The position numbers were made by a program, and so were the translations under genes. A stretch of 64,000 nucleotides of DNA from contig CM066728.1 in assembly GCA_033961575.1 (NCBI GenBank), positions 184,158,174 through 184,222,173 of the forward strand. The letters run 5' to 3'. Origin of the DNA: Aselliscus stoliczkanus. Its lineage: Eukaryota; Chordata; Mammalia; Chiroptera; Hipposideridae. The stretch's first letter is position 1. The number at the start of each line of letters is the position of its first letter. The notes under the pieces are model-generated. The model worked only from the letters and a program-made list of their open reading frames with translations, ran no database searches and was not told the DNA's origin. This document shows, piece after piece, positions 57,226 through 64,000 of the stretch.

Positions 57226-60200
57226 TTTCCAAAGGGCTTAATTGATTTTAAACTGAAAACAACCACTATTTATTATTTACTCTACCTTTATGCAGTCTAT
57301 CATCCTTCACTTAAAGTCTCGTTTCCTTAAGATATGGAAAACCTGTAGCAAAATAATTAAATAAGTCATACACTCTTAAATGGCCTAAATAATATCTCTC
57401 CTGTATTCTAATCAGACATTTTTGCTGTTGTCTTTGTATTTTGGAAGAAAAAAAACATAGGTGGGTTTAAGTGATAAGGAGAGAAGATGAAGAAATGGAG
57501 TAAGATATGATTCTAAACTTTAGGTTACAAACCACATGCATCACAGTCATTGCTGAGGTCCATGATAATGGCTTTTTCACAGATACGGTTCGACGTAATA
57601 AAATGTTCATATCATTTCCTTTTTAAAATAAATTCTATATTTTGTTTGAAGTTATATTTATGATATATTATTCTAATGACCTTACGTTTTTCAAATTATC
57701 TTTGAGAGAAGCTAAAGTTGTGGTTAGGTCACCAGGTGAGGGTAAGGTAAGAAGAACCATGGCATTCTACTAAAAGTGAACTTCATCCTCTTTTATGTGA
57801 CAAGAGATAAAAAGTTTAAGTCATTAAAATGATGTATTCTATTCATACATTTCCCCAAATTGACATAGTTTCATAGTTTTTTTTTAAAGGAATCCTGCTT
57901 TTCATTTTATCGCTATATATTGACATATCTACTCTTTATTCTATAGCTGATCATCTTTAATTTTGCATATGTAGAGAGGTTCACATCTAACATATTCTCT
58001 TTCTGGAATTTTTGAGAAATTCTAAAGTATGTCAATAATTAGTTCTTTGGATTTAGAGTCCTTATTTTCCATAGTTTTCTCCTTACCTTTCTCTTCTTTT
58101 TGGTAGTAACCAGACAGGGCGATTGATTGTGCTTTATTTCTATTTTTTACTCCTTCTCTAATGGAAGTCTGTTCTTTCTATTTGCTTTAGCATTCTCTCT
58201 TTTGCTCTGCTCTCCATCTAGCTATGCAAGGTTTCCATTAGAATTTAGTCGAAAGACTAGGCTCTGATTGTTCAAAACATCTTTTGCTTAAAGGGCAAGG
58301 AAAGAGAGAATATGAGCTGGAATACCCAAAGTCTCAATTTAAGTCAGAGGGTTGTTTCAACACTCTATTCTGCAAAATACAAAAATAGCTTTGTCCACGT
58401 GTCCCTCAGCATTGATTTTTTTTTTCTTGGTTGGACACCAAATACTGAGTCTTGGTATGAAAACATAATTCACATAGATATTTTGTTTGTTTGCTGTATA
58501 TTTAAGTCTGTTATTTATCTCTGCAAAATGGAATTAAATATATATTTCTCTCTCTCTCCTATCTGCTTTGACAAGCCTCTAAAATGCTTATTTGGATAGC
58601 TAGTTCTGTTGTCAGGGGTGGGAGAGCAGGAGAAGATACAAGAATGTGGGTGTATCCCCTCTACAGTAAGAAAAACTGATAGGTGACCAAACAATTTATT
58701 TGTCAACTGAACCTCTGTATACACTGGAAATTATTTAGTGAACCTGATACTATTTAGAATTACTAATTGTAAAAATCTAATTGAACAATCTGGTCCTGTG
58801 TGTTAGCACATCTCCACTTCTTTCCTTTCCGGAATCTACATAAATCTCAGAGATCTCTTGTTCTCTTCAGTGCATGATGATATGTTCTTTTCTAAAAATA
58901 ATAAAAGAAATATTTGAATGAAAATCCTCTATTCTTAAAGAGTAATGGGATTTTACTTTTCTCTCCTATCACTAGACATTTCTTTTTGCTGATTTTTTTT
59001 GTTTATATTATAAAGCCTCACTTTGGGGACTTATGTTTCTACTCTTTTCTTTAAATTCTTTCCCTTTTTCCATTACATTCCTAACAAAAGCTATGTTATA
59101 ACAGACATGTAATAGGTCAAGTTAACATGCCATGACTGGAGCTTGAGGATTCTGCATGATCCAATGATAATGTAAATAAAAGAAGAGAAACAGAAAAGTA
59201 GAAAGTGAAGGACAAGCTGAAGATTTCAGAAATTTGTAGGATGATTGCCTGGAGAATCACTCAGATTTATATTTAAAATGAAAATATTTATTGATTGCTT
59301 GTTTGGTGCCAGAAATTGTACCAAAGACTCCTTTCATAATTTCTTTATGAAGCAAACTTTATAATATCTTAGTAGGCTGATTGAAAGATGTTGGGTTGGC
59401 TGAGCCAAGCCTTTTCTAATGGCCTAAATTTTGTTTGATGCCAATAAACAATGTAACTAAGCCAAAAACAAGCTAAAAGAATATTCATCTAACCATCTAC
59501 TCATTCAATAATCAAATATTTATTGAGCAGTTCTTAAGTGGTAAACATGGGATTCATGTATATTGGAAATAAATAGACATTATTTATATCTTCAAAATTA
59601 TAGTCTAAGGAGAGGTAATGAACCATAAGCACACAAATACATGTGTGATTACATATTGTCATAAATTTTCTGAAGGAAAAAGTGTGCACTTCCAGTTGTT
59701 TTGGGTGACAGTGAAAGAAAGACATCATTCAAGATGAAACTATGTCACTATAGCCATGCTATGTTGATTAAAAGAAGGACAGAAGCCACAGACTTTCAAT
59801 AAAAGCTAGAGGGAAAGGTTCAGCCCTGAAAACTATCCATAAATTAAGAAGTTCACCACCAAAAATAGGAAAAAAGAAACTTTACCACAATATGTTAAAA
59901 TGTTTGGCTATGCCTAGTGAAACTAGTTTTGTGTTTAGAAACTTAGCACTTTATTTCATAATTTCTTTATACTATAATTCCTTTGAATAGTTATAATGCT
60001 GATGGAATTCAAAATATTGTAGCAAATTCAAGTACTGAACAATAGTGCCACATATTCTTTATGACTCTAAAAGAAAGCACTGAGGAGAAATAAAAGAGCT
60101 CCATGAATAACCCAAATGTGTGGCAGAGAAAAGGAGCTAACAATGTCTTCCAACACTTTCGGTGATCGAATGTTTTGTAACACCAGTTGAAAAAGGAATC

Positions 60201-60599
60201 AATGAGTGCCACAAGATTTAAGCAGCAGGTGCAGGAGTATATATAATTTCTATTCAGCAGTTCAACAATGGCAGAAGCACCATATTAAACTTATGGCTAT
60301 CTTTTCTTCACCAGATATTTGGCAAGAGCCCACAAGTGATATTTCTTGCTACCTAGTGAAAAAGAAAACTATGAGGCTACTTTCCCAATTAGTATATTCA
60401 ACTGACTTTCTGTGGAGAAAGAAAACGCGGAGTGTCTGGCCAACCCCGAGATAGTGTGTCCCAAACTTGTTCATTCCACAACAAGTGGGAGTCTGACACA
60501 TAGCTGCCGTCAATAAATAACTGCAGGAAGAAATGAGAAAAAGAAATAAGAGAAAGTAAGATAAATGGGATCATAAAAAGGAAATGACAAGCCTTTGGA
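57226..60599. other. Unique sequence with L2/MIR-like scraps
   Basis: No gene seen. Mammal-wide repeat words at 59275-59340 and 59490-59660 (attcaataatcaaatattta, tattgagcagttcttaagtg, attatagtctaaggagaggt). Confidence 0.4.
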
Positions 60600-61062
60600 G
60601 TACTTTAGGCATTATTTTAATCCAATTTATTGATATATAATTGACATATAACATTGTATTATTTTAAGTTATACTATATGATTTAATATATGTATAGATT
60701 GCAAAATGATTACCACAATAAGTTTAGTTTATATATATCACCTCATATACTTAAAACTTTTCTCATGATGAGAACTTTTAAAATTTACTCTCTTATAATT
60801 TCTCAAATATACAATCCAGTATTGTTAATTATAGTCATATTGCTGTACTTTACATCATCAGAAATTATTTATCCTTTAACTGAAAGTTTGTACCTTTTAA
60901 GTACCTTTACCCATTTCCCCCACACCCTACCCCCCTGCCCCTGGCAACCACCAGTCTGTGTTTTTTTCTCTATCAGTTTGTTTTGTTTGGATTCCACATA
61001 TAAGTGAAATGATACAGTGTTTGCCTTTCTCTGTCTGACATTATTATTATTTTTAAATAACA
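60600..61062 (-). mobile_element. L1M 3' UTR, antisense
   Basis: ttgatatataattgacatat, caaaatgattaccacaataa, atgatgagaacttttaaaat, cccctggcaaccaccagtct and ccacatataagtgaaatgat follow the reversed L1MA/MB 3' UTR closely. This is the clearest old L1 match in the window. The 105-codon frame 60690-61007 lies in it and is incidental. Confidence 0.85.
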
Positions 61063-61298
61063 AAGATATGATTGTGGCACATAGGGAGGAAAGGAAGGGA
61101 CAGTATCCTGGGAGACAATTATGTGTCCTCAATTAACTAATTCAGAACTAACCTAAAGTGATCTTGTGTTTGGGTGTATGTAGTACACACCCAATTCTGC
61201 CAATTAAGTTCATGAACTCTTCCTCCTTGCTGAATATCACTACAGTCACCTTCAAAGTACTCCCTTTGGGAAGCTATGTACCAATGCCAATGCCTAGT

Positions 61299-61589
61299 TC
61301 ACCTTTCAAAGCAATTTTGGAATTCTTTTCCTGGAATGGCCATCAGAGCTGTCATCGTATTACCCTTGTTGTCCTGAATGTTATCAAAATGTCTTCCTTT
61401 CAATATTTCCTTCATCTTTGGGTAAAGAAAGAAGTCATTGGGAGCCAGATCAGGTGAGTAGGGAGGATGTCCCAATACAGTTATTTGTTTACTGGCTAAA
61501 AACTCCCTCACAGACAGTGCCATGTGAGCTGCTGCATTGTCGCAATGCAAGATTTCCTTCAGGACCATTTTTGCACACACTTTTCTCAT
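61299..61589 (-). pseudogene. Mariner transposase C-terminal catalytic half
   Basis: The frame includes the MRKVCAKMV word, the deletion join, then HCDNAAAH with the second catalytic Asp, exactly 34 residues to the third Asp in LAPND, and the NCFE tail. This spacing (DD34D) defines the mariner clade of Tc1/mariner. The first catalytic Asp is in the deleted part. It differs from the short copies, which have Asn in place of the second Asp. Confidence 0.88.
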
Positions 61590-61603
61590 GCCAAGGTTTT
61601 TAG

Positions 61604-61921
61604 TTAAGATTTTCCTGTTTCTCTATCAATGTTCATTTGGTCTGCTATGTTTCTCACAGGCAGCAGATAATTTTGACCCAGGATTTGACAAATTTTTTCA
61701 AAGTTTTCGTCAGTTCTGCTCATTACTGGCCACCCTGACCTCTCTTCATCAGTGACACATTCTCTCCCCTCAGAAAACAGTTTAATCCACGTGTACACTA
61801 TTTTCTTCATGTCATTATCCCCATAAACTTGGACTAACATGTCTCTGATTTCACTTCCACTCTTGCCAAGTTTAACAAGAAATTTAATGTTTGTTCATTG
61901 CTCTAAGTCAAGCTCAGACAT
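61604..61921 (-). pseudogene. Mariner transposase N-terminal DNA-binding half
   Basis: ATG at 61921-61919 gives MSELDLEQ, then an in-frame TGA at codon 9. The reading then continues through LVKLGKSGSEIRDM, the helix-turn-helix region (IVYTWIKLFSEGRECVTDEE) and the second DNA-binding region (NIADQMNIDRETGK). The 78-codon piece at 61604-61840 is the open part. It is joined to the C-terminal half by frameshift. Confidence 0.85.
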
Positions 61922-62263
61922 TCTCGCGACAGCACACAAAACATGCAACAACAATAATGAGTACCACTCAGCAAGACCCCACCACACATCGACACAAACG
62001 TTTGAGACACTGATATATCAAGGTTATGAAACCTTACTAAATTGTTTGCACAGTGCTGCCAATATAAATAAGTACACGGTGGCAACTTTGTGAACTTAAT
62101 TGCCAGACCTCATATGTCCTATGCTAATGCTACTGGAAACAAAATAGGATGTATTACAAAAGATGCATACAATTTTGAAAACAAAAATGTTTGAAAAATA
62201 TATAAATACATAATCAAAATGGAAGTGGATACAGCTATATGACACATTGGTAATGTTCCAAGG

Positions 62264-62264
<1 letters not shown>

Positions 62265-62335
<71 letters not shown>
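62265..62335. repeat. (TC)n microsatellite
   Basis: 71-bp uninterrupted TC tract, followed by CT-rich sequence to about 62360. Confidence 0.98.
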
Positions 62336-62340
<5 letters not shown>

Positions 62341-62364
62341 CTCTCCCTCTCCCTCTCTCTGTTT

Positions 62365-62880
62365 AAGATGTATATTAAGAAAATATTCATGCAAGATAAA
62401 GAATAAGCCTTTATTTATTCTTACTTTTGAACAGCACTGACGGTGTGGCAGGGACATCCAAGGAAAAATAGCATGACGAGATGTCTTAGTGAAGTTTCTG
62501 CATGTTTAAACGTTTAAGATTTGAGACCTCCCTGGTATGAGAGTCTAATTCATTTTGGCAGTTGACAGTTTGTTGGCAGTTTACACTTGGTAAGTGCACC
62601 TGACTCTGTCAGTACGTTTTCATGAGCTACCTACCTGTCACATAGTCAGTGGCCTCCCTTCTGCTTTCACAAAGGCTGTCTTTTTTATATTCTTTTTCTC
62701 ATGGAGATTTAAAATGACCATGTGATGAAAGGCCACCTAATCACTCTTTGTGATGACACCATGGCTGCACTCTAGATATCAAAATATCATAAATGTAAAA
62801 AGAAAAAATGATTGGTTCAGAAATTGTTATTTAAGTTACAATCTAGTACTGAATGGACATTAAATGTCAGGCACAGAAAT
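62365..62880. other. Unique sequence, nothing recognised
   Basis: No gene or repeat seen. Confidence 0.4.
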
Positions 62881-62881
62881 G

Positions 62882-62922
<41 letters not shown>
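62881..62922. repeat. (GT)n microsatellite
   Basis: 42-bp GT tract with one GC. Confidence 0.98.
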
Positions 62923-62926
<4 letters not shown>

Positions 62927-63855
62927 ATTTAAAATCTATTCTTCCACAATGAAAGTAATGAAGTGCAATGCAGCAAATAAAAAGATGCAAAGACATATGG
63001 AGAAACAGTCATTTGTAATCTTAGAGATGGATATATCATTAACCTTCCCCAGCACTTCTGTGAAAGGGCATTTGTATGATCCTGAGATCTGTTACATGAT
63101 AAAGGCAGTGAAGCACAGGGAGAACCTTGATGTCTTTGTGATGATATTGCTAGAAAAATTGTACAAAGCTTCAGTAACGCCAAATGCAGGCTAGATTATG
63201 AAAGCTGGTATGATACCATGAAAGAAAAGGTCCAGGGAAGAAAGGCAAAGAGTTAGAAAGCTCTGGGGTCATCACAGAAGACATTTTATTCCTTGACAAC
63301 ATAGCCTACAAATGCACGAGAATAGTTTCCTGCTGTAGCAGGAAGCTTCAGTTTTTGGGTACTGGAAAGTATATACACACATCAAAACGAGAGATGTCTT
63401 GCACCACGTAAGAGCTGCAAGGGTGTAAGGGTGTAGCAAGAGTAAAGAAGAGGAATTTCACCTTCTTTAGAATTTACCTCACACAGAATTAGTCTTGTAT
63501 GAATATAACTTGTCAGCCTTAGTAAATCTAATAATAAATCTTTTCTGAAAGGCTTTAAAATGCCTAGCTTACCATATCATTGGAGAAGTAGGATTGAAAA
63601 TAGGATTTTTATATCACCAACAGGTTGAATTCCTACAGTTCTTTTCCATAGACATTTTACAACAGAAGTTAAGATTGCTAGTAGAAAACTCATAAGGATA
63701 GTGCATTGATATTTTCAGTATCTTTGATTAAATAATGAAAAATGAAAATTAAAGCAAAAGGATGTTTGTTGGCTAAAAATAGATGTTTACCCAACCCGTT
63801 GTATAAAAAATACATTTGTAATGGTCTTGATCAAAAGTTAATATTAAAATCAGAG
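62923..63855. other. Unique sequence, nothing recognised
   Basis: An 81-codon frame on plus (62949-63194) and an 84-codon frame on minus overlap each other and show no motif. Confidence 0.35.
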
Positions 63856-63862
63856 AAGTATT

Positions 63863-64000
63863 GAGTTGGCCGAATGGCTCAGTTGGTTAAGAATTAACTT
63901 AAGAGCACGAGCTCTGAACAACAGGGCTGCTGGTTCCATCCCACATGGGCCAGTGACACTGCAGCCGAGCTGAGCTGCTGCTGAGCTGCCAACAGGTGGG
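63863..64000 (+). mobile_element. tRNA-derived SINE, cut by window edge
   Basis: GAGTTGGCCGAATGGCTCAG head with A-box-like TGGCTCAGTTGG, ctggttccatcccac as B box, then ctgccaacaggtggg, the start of a second head as at 7431. The right end is outside the window. Confidence 0.9.

Larger units (their letters stand above)
61186..62112 (-). mobile_element. Mariner element with internal deletion, about 925 bp
   Basis: Both inverted ends are present: left TGCCAATTAAGTTCATGAAC and right GAACTTAATTGCCAGACCTC, with TA at 62113-62114. It keeps the 5' half of the transposase and the C-terminal half, but loses roughly 350 bp between the MRKVCAKMV block and the second catalytic Asp. The deletion differs from the shared one in the 560-575-bp copies. 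Confidence 0.92.

Noticed and set aside
60690..61007. 105-codon frame
   Set aside because: It lies in an antisense L1M 3' UTR and is incidental.
62119..62457. 112-codon minus-strand frame with Arg-Glu repeats
   Set aside because: It is produced by the TC microsatellite at 62265-62335.

Overview
This window looks like mammalian (bat) nuclear DNA from a gene-poor, AT-rich region. I found no protein-coding gene, exon, tRNA gene or other functional RNA gene that I could support. The open reading frames are short and scattered. Almost all longer ones fall inside transposons, antisense to them, or in microsatellites. The assignment to Chiroptera, probably the Rhinolophus/Hipposideros side (Yinpterochiroptera), rests on recollection of repeat families rather than a search. 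The supporting repeats are many tRNA-derived SINEs starting GGCCGGCC(G/A)AGTGGC, L1 3' ends of the laurasiatherian type, and mariner elements.

Layout. 1-945 holds a mariner relic cut by the window edge, followed by an old L1 to about 2300. 2300-5160 is AT-rich unique sequence with an 81-bp palindromic MITE at 3804. 5165-7591 carries L1 3' ends, a (GAAA)n tract, a 575-bp mariner derivative and a SINE. 9030-14110 is old L1-like sequence enclosing a well-defined L1 insertion (10753-12940) with a 14-bp target duplication and a twin-priming inversion; a mariner derivative sits inside that L1. 15284 and 23024 hold two related TA-flanked MITEs. 16150-19485 contains an MLT1 fragment, an old L1 ORF2 relic and two short SINEs. 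22364-23262 is a composite of a mariner derivative flanked by mirror-image CA/GT arrays and then a MITE. 24805-26480 holds two divergently oriented LTRs of one family. 27838-29096 holds two large SINEs, one with four tRNA-like heads. 32315-33429 is an intact-ended solo LTR on the minus strand inserted in a MIR. 34-44 kb contains SINEs, MIRs, an L1M and an MLT1 LTR. 47-55 kb contains MER5, MIR and nested L1 3' ends. 60.6-62.1 kb contains an L1M 3' end and a 925-bp mariner. A SINE runs off the right edge.

The strongest results are structural. The 6-bp target duplication and TG...CA ends define the solo LTR exactly. The L1 twin-priming event can be read base by base. Three 560-575-bp mariner derivatives share the same internal deletion and the same Asp-to-Asn change at the second catalytic residue, which suggests a small non-autonomous family. 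Unique stretches at about 4.0, 14.8, 20.4, 40.4 and 56.9 kb could be conserved non-coding elements, but only an alignment could show that. I did not find a new multi-gene system here.
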